Assembly (NCBI GenBank): GCA_028386065.3
Contig: JAKUCV010007507.1
Location: 6,447 to 70,446 of the forward strand
DNA length: 64,000 bases
Reading direction: 5' to 3'
DNA from: Turnera subulata
Lineage: Eukaryota > Streptophyta > Magnoliopsida > Malpighiales > Passifloraceae
Shown here: positions 37,539 to 48,232 of the stretch, one piece after another
How the letters are laid out: the number at the start of each line of letters is the position of its first letter
Numbering within the stretch: the stretch's first letter is position 1
Notes under the pieces: generated by a model
Told to the model about the DNA's origin: nothing
Database searches by the model: none
What the model saw: the letters and a program-made list of their open reading frames with translations, nothing else
Position numbers and translations under genes: made by a program

Positions 37539-38905
37539 GACCCGATCCACCCCCATCAAAAAATGGAAATAAATTTGATTGATTGATATGATAACTGTTG
37601 CTTCATGAATTCCTCTCCTGGTGCTAAAGTACGGGTTTGAATTGAGACCCAGGTTCATACGATACATTTTGGTCTCATCTTTCTCTTTCAGCTTAAAAAG
37701 GTCCAGAATATCTTTGAATAACACTGGTATTGTTCGTCGAAAGTACGGTCCAGACTTCAAATTAATCTCCCATGATACAACCAATATATTGGTTCTAAGT
37801 GGTATTGTAACAGGTAATACTAATTGTTTGGTACTACTGTTTTTGCTAAACCGTTATACATCAAAACGTAATGCTGTGTGTTTTATAAAGCAGAGAAAAG
37901 TGAGTAAGATGTTACTTCTTTCAACTCTACTCCCACTCTGGTTATTTTGAATACAAGTTATGTCCTATATTTGCATCAAGATTCATAATAAGCTGGGTTA
38001 AATCATTAATATCCCAGTATAGATATCTATATCATTCAACGGCGGGAAAAAAGTCTCACAATAGCGAAAACATAGAAATAGAATAGCAAGATGTAGCTAT
38101 TTCCCTCGCCATCCCGTGGCTCCCACCCGCCACCACACCCTACCAAATTGAAGAAAATGAGCCAACTAACAAATAATTGTTTGATGTTTCATCCATCATG
38201 AATAATAGACAAATGGTATGTGCATGAAAAATAATGGGTTTCACATGCATTAGATGCATTTGCGTCATTGAAGTAAATTAAACCCTTCTATTTCAGACCT
38301 ATCTTTCTATCTATCTATTCAAGCCTCCTCATCAACTCAAATGTCTCTTATGCATGCGTATCTCAAAAGCAAATATTTACATCATCATTATCATCATCAT
38401 CATACACCTATTCTCTCTAAATTCTCCCCGAAAACAATAACCAAAAGCCTGAGATCTCTCCTCCTTCTGTATCTCTCTCACGGCTAAGAGAACCAATGAT
38501 GAAGGCTAAGATGACTACAATATACTAGTACTACTAGTCTCATATATGTTCACAAAGTAATGGGGAAAAAGTGTTTTTTTTAAGTAATGGGAAGAAATGT
38601 ACTTTCCAAAATTAAAATTTGTGTATGAACTCAAAAATAATAGGAAAGTATACGTGGTCAACTGGTGTTATACTTTCCAATTTCAAAAGAGAGTCTCTGA
38701 ATTTCTTTTTTTCCAAAGAAAAGAATATCTTATGCTCTTTACTAAGCTAGGTCTTTGTATGTACTAAAAAAATGTTGTATTCAACTTTGAAATATATGCT
38801 TTTATATATGCTTCAGTAGTTAAATCAATTTTTATATTCCCTAAAGGAAATTGAAACAAAATAGAGTCCATAGGCCATCTTCCTTTTGCTATTCTATATT
38901 CGATA
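37539..38905. other. Spacer between LINE-type insertion and hAT element
   Basis: AT-rich; holds a (TCA)n-like microsatellite at about 38380-38404. No gene seen. Confidence 0.6.
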
Positions 38906-38913
38906 GGTATTAT
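38906..38913 (+). repeat. 5' 8-bp target-site duplication of hAT element
   Basis: ggtattat, repeated exactly at 43686-43693. Eight base pairs is the hAT superfamily target size. Confidence 0.93.
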
Positions 38914-38954
38914 TAGGGGTGAGCAAGATGACCGAACTGACCAAAATACCCGTT

Positions 38955-38995
38955 GTCCAGACCGAAATAAGCACAATTTGGACACTGTCCAGACC
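38955..38995 (+). repeat. Left subterminal GTCCAGACC motifs
   Basis: Two copies at 38955-38963 and 38987-38995 inside the left end of the hAT element. Likely transposase contact sites by analogy with Ac; not shown here. Confidence 0.7.
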
Positions 38996-39969
38996 AAATT
39001 ATAAATTTCGGTTTGGGCAAGAAATGACCAAATAATATTTCAGTCCGGGCTGGGCAGGCTGGGGAAAGTTTGGGCTGACCGAAAACCCAATCGGTCTTTT
39101 GCCCTTTTGTATAACATATCCATTCACAATTCCCCCAAGTTCCAGCCCAACCCAACCCAATACCAACCCAATAAGGAAGAAGCAAAACCAAGTAATCTTT
39201 ACCAACCCAATACCAAAAAAATCAATCGTCCGAAATCTTAATTCCCAATCAGTCTCTCTTCTTTCTTAATTCCCAATCCCTAATTTCAAACCCTAACCTC
39301 TTCGCACCATCCTCTCCAGTTCTCGTCACTTTCGCCGACATCAACCCACCTTCTCTACAGCCATACACCTGCTTGTATCTCCGGGCGAAGACAACTTTAA
39401 GTAGCTCTGCATTCCACAAAGATAAATTCTCCTCCAAATTGAGGCTATCCTCGTTTACGTACACACGGTGACGGAGGTGAGTTTTATGATTTTGCTACTT
39501 GTCTGTGTCATGTGTCTTAGTCTTAATAGGAGAATGACCCCCTAATTAATTCCACTCTATCTAGCTGTAAAGTTGGTCTTGAGTTTTAGTGGGCTATGTG
39601 TTTTCTCGTGTTCAAGTCCTGGGTTTTGTGTCATTTGGTGGTCGTCGCAATCAAGGAAGAAGGCAAGCATATATACATATGGATCCTCTTTTTTGTTTAT
39701 CTTCTTTTCATGGGTTGTGTTTGTTTGTTGTCTTTTCAAGAATTTTTTTTTTTACAATGCCATAATCGGAACGTCTCACTTCACTGCTCCTTCATCTGCT
39801 TTGATCCTTGTTTCTTTGTTTGTTATCTTTTCAAGAGTTTAATAGAACTATGTTGTTTTCTGTTTTTACTCTTCTCGTCTTCTTTTTTTCTTTCTTGTTC
39901 CAATTGTTGTTAACAAAGTTCTTCCCCTGTATACTACTACCCTAACTGGTAGATAGTTTGCCTTAATGT

Positions 39970-40026
39970 AGAGTTAGAATACTTTGACTCTGCTGATTAG
40001 TTAATGCCTCAAAGTATTCTAACTCT
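39970..40026. repeat. 18-bp perfect inverted repeat with 21-nt loop
   Basis: agagttagaatactttga at 39970-39987 pairs fully with 40009-40026. Lies in the probable 5'-UTR intron of the hAT transposase gene. Could be a relic of a small nested insertion or an RNA hairpin. Confidence 0.92.
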
Positions 40027-40250
40027 TCATTCTGTCTCTTTTTATGCATCTTTATTCTTTGCCTTTTTATGTCCTCATTCATCTCTTATCCATATATAAA
40101 AATGCAAGTAGATAAATGTCCTTGTTTGTTGGTACTTTTTGTTCACTGCAGCATGCTGCTTCTTATCGATGAACCTTATATCTTCTAAGATGTAATGCTG
40201 TTATTTTTTTTTTCAGATTTAGCAACACTTGGGCAACCAAATTTGCAAGA

Positions 40251-42644
40251 ATGCCTCCAAAATCATTATCAGCGGCAGATCAATCCGGAATCGGGTCTAA
40301 TACTCCTACATCAGACATTGGAACTGCAAGCATCACTGTTACAGGAAAAGGGAAACGAAAGCCTATGCAACCTCGATCACAAGTATGGGCTCATTTTTGT
40401 AAGTATGTTGGTGAAGATGGTGAGGAGAGGGCTAGGTGTTTGCATTGTGAGAGAGAGTTTGCTTCCAATACTGCTAAGAATGGCACTACTGTTCTTAAGC
40501 GACACTTAGATAAATGTGATCAGAAACCTCCACCTATTGATACCCAAACCCAAATTACTAGGCACCTTATTACTATTGGGGCAGATGTAGATGATGATTC
40601 TGAGATTCCAAAACCTGGTGCAATGACTGTTTGGAGATTCGATATGGATTCAATTAGGAAGGCTTTAGCATTCATGATTATTACGGATGAGCTTCCATTT
40701 AAGTTTGTAGAGGGAGTTGGGTTTAAGCATTTTTGTTCAGTTATACAACCTAGGTTTGTAGTGCCTTCTAGGTGGACAATTGCTAGGGACACTTATGATT
40801 TATATATCTTGGAAAAGGCTAGGTTGAAGGATTTTCTACAAAGTAATGCCCAAAGAATTAGCCTAACCACTGACACTTGGACTTCTATTCAGAGGATCAA
40901 CTATATGTGTTTAACAGCTCATTTTATAGACAATGAATGGAAATTGAGGAAGAAGATATTAAATTTTTGTCCAATTGTTAGTCATAAGGGGACAGCAATA
41001 GGTATGGCACTAGAGGAATGTTTGGTGAAGTGGGAAATTAAGAATGTGTTTACTGTAACAGTAGACAATGCTAGTTCAAATGATGTGGCTGTTGATTTTC
41101 TTAGGAATGCTGTCAAACGATGGGGCACTTCGATTTTGAATGGAGAATATTTTCATATGAGATGTGTTGCTCATATTGTTAATTTGATTGTGCATTCTGG
41201 TTTAAGGCAAATCAACAAGTCAGTGGAGAGGATTAGAGCTGCTGTTCGGTTTGTGAGAAGTTCACCTGCTAGGTTGGACACCTTTAATCAGTGTGTTGCC
41301 TATGAACAAATCAAGACAAAGAAGATGCTGTGTTTGGATGTACCAACTAGGTGGAACTCTACATACTTAATGTTGGAAGCTGCAGAAAAATTTGACAGGG
41401 CATTTTATCGATATAGCATGATGGATTCTAGTTTGAAAGAGGAGTTGGAGTCTCAATTTTTCAAGGTTAAACTGAAGGGCAAAGGAAAAGGGAAAAGTGG
41501 GGCAAACATTGAAGAAGTGACCGTGGTGGATGAGGGGGACCATGGTGATCCAATGGTGGTGGCGCATGGAGAAGAGAATCAGAATGCAGTTCAGGACGAT
41601 GTAGTTGTACAAGTTCGGGATTGTGTAGGGCTGCCTATGCCGGAAGATTGGCAAAACGCAAAGAGGATGTGTAAGTTTCTCAAACCTTTTTACAAGTTGA
41701 CCAATTTTGTTTCTGGTTCTTCATACGTCACTTCAAATGCATTCTTTGATAAAATAAGTGATGTTGCTACCCTTTTGAGAGAATGGCAAGATGATACTAG
41801 CGATATCCAATTGATGGATATGGCTAGAAGAATGCAGGAAAAATTTGATAAGTATTGGGGGAATGCAAATAAGATGAATTCTTTGCTCTACATCTCGGCA
41901 ATTCTTGATCCTAGCCAGAAGTTTGAGTATGTTCACTTTGCGATAATTGACATGCATGGTGAATTAGAGGGGGAGAAAGTTGCAAATAGGGTGAATAAAA
42001 GTTTGTACGCATTGTTTAATGCCTATAGTGAGATGTATAAGCAAAGGAATGGGGGTGGAGATAAGGATTCACATGGTGACAGAATAGAAGGAAGTGTTCC
42101 TATGAATTTAGAAGATGATGATGATGAAGATGGTAGTGGTGACTCAACCCGAAAAGAAAGTACACGTCAAAGGTACAAGAGGCGCAAGGCTCAAAGTGGC
42201 TCTGAGAGAAGATCAGAATTAGAGAAGTACTTGAGTGAAGAAACTGAAAATGGAGAAGCCAAGAATTGGAATGTTCTTGAATGGTGGAAAAAACACTCTC
42301 CAAGATATCCCATCCTTGCAACCATGGCGCGTGATGTATTGGCTATGCCAATCTCTACCGTAGCTTCAGAATCGGCTTTCAGCAGTGGTGGAAGACTTCT
42401 TGATCCATTTAGGAGTTCCCTAAGTCCGAGGGTGGTAGAGTCCCTTATTTGTGCAAATGATTGGCTCAAACCACGCAAAATGCCTAAAGTCAGTGTGGAA
42501 GAAGACATTCATTCACTTGAGAAAATTGAAAAAGGTGTGTCTTGTGATATATTCCTTATTCTGATTTTTTTAGCTTGCAAATTATAGTACAAAATTGTAA
42601 AATTTTTTTCTTTTTCAGAATTAAACCAAGTTGCAGTGGAGTGA
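40251..42644 (+). CDS. hAT transposase with BED zinc finger
   Basis: Two exons, 40251-42534 and 42619-42644, give 769 aa. A BED finger at about residues 43-89 (CLHC with RHLDKC) should bind DNA. The RNase H-like core has Asp208 in SLTTDTWTS and Asp272 in VTVDNASSND, then HMRCVAHIVNLIVHSGL and LDVPTRWNSTYLML. The C-terminal hAT dimerisation region contains ISTVASESAFSSGGRLLDPF and VVESLICANDWLKP, close to the family form. Between them are a charged insert (LKGKGKGKSG) and an acidic stretch (LEDDDDEDGSGD). No stop or frameshift. It cuts and pastes its own element in the nucleus; it may also be a domesticated gene, but the matched ends and target duplication argue for a live transposon. Confidence 0.94.
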
Positions 42645-43539
42645 ACCAATTGGCATCATATCTTTCAGGGACAACTGTAAGTCATTTTCTATGGCATTTG
42701 TTGCTTTCATATATATCTTTTTTAGTCTTGAATGATGTCTTTGTTTATTCCATGTGTCTCTGTTTAGTTAAAGTTTAAATAGGATTGCGAATTTCCTTAG
42801 TTGAGCTTTTTTTGACTCACTGGAAAATTGTAAATCGTATGCGCATCATTTTCTGGTTAGGGACATTGAACTTAATACAGTATTTTTTATTGTATTGGTG
42901 CTGAATTTTTAAAAACATATAAGGTGAGGGAGATTATATAGCTGCAATTTGTTCAATTTCAGGCCCTAAATATTGATTTAATGTATACCACTATTGTTGT
43001 CTTTGTTTTTGGTTGAGAATAGACAGCTTACAGTATTATCTTTGTTTTTGGTTGAGAACAGACAGCCTACCATATTGTCTTAGTATCTGGTTGAGAATCA
43101 ATTTACTAAGTTGTAAATTTGAATTCTTTTATGCAGGAGCAAAGCAATAGTCTTGCGTCTTAACTTTGAATTTGCCTTGGACAATAACCATAAACTATGG
43201 CTTGCCAGCTGCCACTAGAGGAGGGAGACCTTTGGCCAATTACTATCCTGCTGCCACTGCCATTTGCCACCAGTTTTATCTTCTTAGTTTTGATGATTGT
43301 CATGTTAATTAAACTTGTATTTTGGTGTGCCCTTTCTTGGTTATGTAATTCAAGAAAGTTATTTTTAAATTTAGATACAAATTTATAAACAATTGTAACT
43401 TAAATTTGAAGTTTGGAGCCTTTGGATATGTATTGCTTCAATCTGGATTTCAGCCTGTTTTTTTATTTTTTTTCCTCTTTTAGATTCCAGCGATTTCTTC
43501 TTTACCTATGTGCTATTTGGGCAGTTCGGACAAAAGGGT

Positions 43540-43661
43540 GTCCAGACCGAAATAATTCGGTCTATTCGGTCTTTGGTCAATTTGGGTTTGGACATTGGGC
43601 CGGACACTCCGAGCACAATTTGGTCTGTCCAAAGACCAGACCAAAATATACTGTCCAGACC
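43540..43661 (+). repeat. Right subterminal GTCCAGACC motifs
   Basis: Copies at 43540-43548 and 43653-43661 with inverted GGTCTGTCC at 43623 and several ttcggtc repeats between. Same motif as at the left end. Confidence 0.7.
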
Positions 43662-43685
43662 AAACTGACCGAATACTCTCCCCTA

Positions 43686-43693
43686 GGTATTAT
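43686..43693 (+). repeat. 3' 8-bp target-site duplication of hAT element
   Basis: ggtattat, identical to 38906-38913. Confidence 0.93.
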
Positions 43694-43999
43694 TAGGCAA
43701 ACTAGGTCCCATGGATTGAAACATATCCCGTTATCGCAACAGGGCAAGCTGGCAAGGAGTTGCCATATACTGTTGCATTTGGACCACCAAGTTAATTTGC
43801 AAATTCCCAAAGTTATCGTAGTATCGTCCACCACATATTGCATCGTTCTGTGCCTACAAAAATACAAGTGTCATGAATTGAAATTTGTTAATTTTCATGT
43901 TATAAAACAATCAGTTTTAAAATACATAAAATTATGTGCGCATTAGGAATACAATACATGAAATTATATAAATATAAGAGATTATTAATAAATATTATT

Positions 44000-46761
44000 T
44001 TTGATGGATGACTTGTAGTAATGAAAACTCGACCACTACTGATATAACCGTAAAAATTGGGTCTCATTCTTGGGATCAACATCGCAATAACAATCTCAGG
44101 GATCAACATCCCAATAACAATATCAGGGATCAACATCCCAATAACAATCTTAGGAATCAACATCCCAATCACAATCTCAGGGATCAGCATCCCAATCACA
44201 ATCTCAGGGATCAACATCCCAATCAAACCGGCATCAACATGGCCATCACAAGTAACCCAGATCATGGCCACCACAAAACAGCCTCAAACCATCCGGTCGT
44301 ACCTCTACTTACCACGTGACAATTAAGTCATATCCATTCCAAAACCAAATCACAGGAATCGACATCCCAAACCCAAAACCGAAAGACACGACTCACTTAT
44401 TAACTTTTCCAATTTTAATATCCGGGCCCTGTCACTGGACAAGCTAGGGTCGTACCTGGTTATTAACTAATTCCGGATGCCAGGCCAAACGTAACCCGGG
44501 ATCAATATCCCAATAACATAACCAATCCGGGATCAACATCCCAATATCCAAATCACACCGGGATCAACATCCCATAACCAAGGAACCGGCCATGACACCA
44601 CAGAACTAGCCTCTAACCATCTAGTCGTACCACTACTTTCCATGTGACAATTAAATCCTCATCATTTCCATTTTCCATTTTCTTTTTCACCAATTAACCA
44701 ATTTATCCACAGTTAATAGACCAATCCTCTGTTAACAACCAATATCAACAACCATACAATAACCATGGAAACCAATAACAATCAACTCAACAGATCAATA
44801 AAGCAATCACATGCAATTTCGGTTGGCCAACCACAATACAATCTAATAATAACAACAACAATAACCATAGAAGCCAATTAACCAACACAATTCCATATCA
44901 TCGAATATCCAACAATAATAACATATAACATCACAATTTTGAGTATTCATTTTCTCAAGTTATTCAACTTTCTATTATCACAACTTAATCCACATACTAA
45001 ATCATCAACATTTCATAACACTAATTATTCACAATTAACAGTTCAACATTAATCTCAGCACAGATTCCACAAACCAATAACATAGTTTACCAACCAACAG
45101 CAACAACAACATAGCAGTCAAACAGCCAACAATAATCATCTCAGCAGTTCAATCAAACAACAAAACACACACAGTATTACGGGCACATATCAAAGGTTAT
45201 CCATCCTCACCTTAGCCGATTATCAGTTATGGAATTGTCCCACAGACTCCAAGTCCGGTTCTTCAGGTATCTGCTCGTTATCTACTCCTATATCAATTAA
45301 ATAATATGCACACTGCACACATAAGTGATATGCTAATGTCATGCTAGTACTGTATACCGAAAAATAAATGCTAACTCGTTTCGGTTACTTTCCCGGGTTA
45401 ATTTTCCATTATCATTATAATTCACCATTTATTTCCAGTGTCCACAAATAATACCATACTTATACCTATACCCGGATATTATTCCGGTACAATACTTCTT
45501 TGATAATACCCTTTCCATATTTATTTTCCTCCAAAATAATTATTATTTACTATATATGATATACTTTTCCCAAAAATATAATTTATACCAATTATTTTTA
45601 TTTCCCAAGTTTTTCTAGTGTTATACTTATTTCCCAAAATTATTTTCCTTCCATAATTATATATATATATATTTTTCCAGATTATATTTTCTTCTTCTCT
45701 TTCTTTTTTTTTTTTAAATTTGGATTGGGGCCAAATAGTGTCAGCCCAGGCTTAGCACAGCACCAAACCCAGGGCCTAAACAGGAGCCCAGGTCTTGGCC
45801 CGTGCAGCCGGCCCATCGACACAACAGCCCAGGCGTGGGTCAACCCACATCCACGCTACCCGGGTCGGATCCTTCTCACACGGGTCTGCTCACCTCGGCT
45901 TGCAGACGACGGCGGCGCGACGAGGCAGGACACGGGACGGCGATGCAGGTGGCGACGCGAGGAAGGTGGCGATGTCGGCGAGACTGCAGGCGGCTTGAAG
46001 CGGCGGCTGACCACGGCGTGCAGGCGCTGGTTTCGTTCGTGAAGAGGACGGCGATGACGGCTTCGGGGAGGAGCGACGTCGGCTGGGTCGCGGCGACAAA
46101 GTGCGAAGGAGGAGAGGACAGGCGGCGAGGTGGTAGTGCTGTGGTGGAGGGGCGCGAGGTGGTTGCAGGTGGCCTCGGTGTTCACAGTGGCGGTGGTGTG
46201 GAGAAGAAAGAAAAAAAAATAGAGAGGAAGGAAGGGGATGACGTGGCAGCCGGTGGGTGGGTGTTTGTTGTTGTTTTTTTTTTTTTTCCTCTGGTATAGG
46301 TTTGCAGTAGGTGATTTGCAGAAGATGATTTTTGCAGGTGAAGCAAGGAAGAAATGGCGGTTGTGGGTTGTAGGCAGGAGGAAGTGAATCACTAGTAAAG
46401 CACGGGCTATGCACTGCTTGTACAGGAAAAAGCAGCTCACATGCGTCACAGTGAATGGCGGCTGCAGACTCAACACTATGCAGCATATGAGGCGGGTTCT
46501 GTCCAGACCAGAAAATAACTACATACCCCCTTAGTTATTTTCGGTGTGATTTTTTCTGAGGATTCTGGGACCCGAAAAATTCCAACTTTGGTCCGAAAAA
46601 TCCACAGAAGAATCTCGAGCGCGGGAAAAAACCTCGGTTACGAAAAACGAAGCTCGATTTACCTTGAATTAATTACTCAAGATTAATTCATTCGGTAAAT
46701 TACTGTAAAAAGACTTTTACTGTCCCGGTAAAAATACCAAAATTTTACCCGGGCTGTTACA
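44000..46761 (-). mobile_element. LTR-like retroelement sequence, copy 2 (solo or truncated)
   Basis: Its minus-strand start TGTAACAGCCCGGG at 46761 and the adjoining 150 bp match copy 1, and both share the ctcaccttagccgatta block (here about 45208). The left end is approximate; I could not find a convincing TG end, nor a copy of the 5 bp beyond 46761 (gcttc). No coding domain is present inside or beside it, so it is a solo LTR or fragment. It contains a 27-bp minisatellite near the left end and a GC-rich part (about 45720-46300). Confidence 0.62.
44075..44224 (+). repeat. 27-bp minisatellite, about 5.6 units
   Basis: Units start at 44075, 44102, 44129, 44156, 44183 and 44210, with core atcaacatcccaataacaat and few differences. 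Each junction forms the short palindrome GGGATCAACATCCC. Because 27 is a multiple of three, frames on both strands stay open through it; they are not genes. Single diverged units recur near 44360, 44500, 44529 and 44561. Confidence 0.93.
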
Positions 46762-47867
46762 GCTTCAGTCTCAGGACAACTATAGAGCTTCCTAACGAGC
46801 TCTTTCGTTTGTCCGGTTTCCTGGACCATCAGTAGTATAGATTATGGCTCGTGTACATTGAGATTGCCATTATTTTTTGGCCACATCACATTCTACTTGT
46901 AAAAAAACCACCATTGCCATGGAATATTTTTGATATCCGTATAAATATCTTCGAGTTTTTTCTAATATCTTCCATACTGTAGTTTTTCTCATCATAAACT
47001 CATTCAATGTTTACTAATACCAATAGGGCGGTAATTGGCATTATTAGTCAAAAAAAATTACAACTACCTCTATATATGGTTAGCGCCAAAACAGAGCGCA
47101 ATTGTAATAATTTGGTGAAAATACACCATATCGAGATGGCGTGGCCTAATATATTTATAACAAATTTCTTTATTGAACTACTCTTTAATTTCTCATTTAA
47201 GTATCACAACTCTAATTGTCCCTTTCCCAACTAAGTTCCAAAACTGAAACCTAATCTAAAAAATTACTAATTTGGCGCTAATTATCGAAGGAAAGAAGAG
47301 ACCAAGTCAAGAAACCTCAAGCAATTCAAGAAATAAAAAAGAAATATCTAAGATTGAAGGCAGTATTGGATAAACAATTTAAGTTTAGTTGATTAGTTGA
47401 AGAAGTTGATCCATCCTTAAGATACCTATCAAGTCATATTATTATAGCAGCACGAGAAATGCCATTATGCCACATATAATATCATTAAATTAACAGATAA
47501 ATTAATTTCTTTCCTTTGTTTTTTTTGACTAATTCAGGAACGGTAACGGTAGCAAATGGACACCGAATCCTGACGTGTACACACCAAAAGAATAGTACTA
47601 CTAAACGACAAATCCCCAAACTGGTAAATAACCGTAAAAGAGGAGGTCAGAATTGGAGGGAGACGGTAAAAAGAAAAAAGAGAACAGCCCCGCAAAAAAG
47701 AAAAACGGGGAAAGAGAGAAAAAAAAGGGGGCAGAAAAAGCGAAGAGAACGGGAAAGAAAGAAAGTATAGAGGGAGGCGCAGAGGGAGAGAGGGAGAGAG
47801 GGAAAGGAAAAAAGCAAAAGAAGAGTTTTTTTTTTTTTTGGTTTTGAGGGTAGAGAGAGAGAGGGGA

Positions 47868-47904
<37 letters not shown>

Positions 47905-48232
47905 AGAGGGGAGAGGGAAGGGAAGAGCTGGAGTCACATGGGGTTGTAGAGTTGCTGTTTTGTTTTTGTTTGTTGGGTTTGGGTGTTGTTGTCTCTGTCT
48001 TTCCTTTTCCACTATTAGTCAGTCATATCCTTTCTTTTTTACTCTCTCTCTCTTCTTTCTCTCCTCCTCCTCTTCCTCCTCCTCCTTTTCATCCACCACC
48101 ACCACCGCAACAACCACCACCAGTATGACCACATGATCCTCCTCTATCTCACCCCACCGCCTCAGTGACCCTAGCTCAACAAGCCCACGCATACCTCCTT
48201 TCCCCTTCCTGTTATTTTTGTCTTTACACACC
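46762..48232. other. Spacer and leader of the GSK3 gene
   Basis: AT-rich part, then from about 47640 a purine-rich stretch ending in (GA)n at 47871-47899, then a CT-rich and (CCA)-rich stretch (about 48030-48120). The latter parts probably include promoter and 5' UTR. No other gene. Confidence 0.6.
47871..47899 (+). repeat. (GA)n microsatellite
   Basis: About 14 GA units in a wider purine tract, 330 nt before the GSK3 start. GAGA-type repeats near plant promoters can bind BPC/GAGA factors; that role is inferred. Confidence 0.9.

Larger units (their letters stand above)
38914..43685 (+). mobile_element. Complete hAT DNA transposon, 4772 bp
   Basis: Ends are TAGGGGTGAGCA (left) and, inverted, TAGGGGAGAGTA (right), a 12-bp terminal repeat with two mismatches, flanked by a perfect 8-bp duplication. 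Between them lies a two-exon BED-type transposase with no internal stop. Subterminal copies of GTCCAGACC at 38955, 38987, 43540 and 43653, plus inverted and related forms, resemble the transposase-binding repeats known in Ac/Tag-type hATs. A noncoding first exon probably ends at a GTGAGT donor at 39477, with an acceptor at 40216. An 18-bp perfect hairpin lies in that intron. Everything needed for autonomy appears present; activity is not known. Confidence 0.93.

Noticed and set aside
43413..43946. 177-codon frame
   Set aside because: Runs across the right end of the hAT element and its target duplication, so it cannot be an ancestral gene.
44008..44326. Repetitive frames (e.g. repeated GINIPITIS)
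   Set aside because: They result from the 27-bp minisatellite, whose unit length is a multiple of three.
45725..46486. Frames of 100-206 codons on both strands
   Set aside because: GC-rich part of LTR-like copy 2; compositionally biased, no recognisable domain.
1..46761. The two LTR-like copies as ends of one giant element
   Set aside because: Five host genes in ordinary structure and two independent insertions lie between them, and the copies are too different for a single recent insertion.
47516..48128. Lys/Arg-rich and Ser/Leu-rich frames before the GSK3 gene
   Set aside because: Purine- and pyrimidine-rich promoter or leader sequence including a (GA)n repeat; low complexity, no domain.
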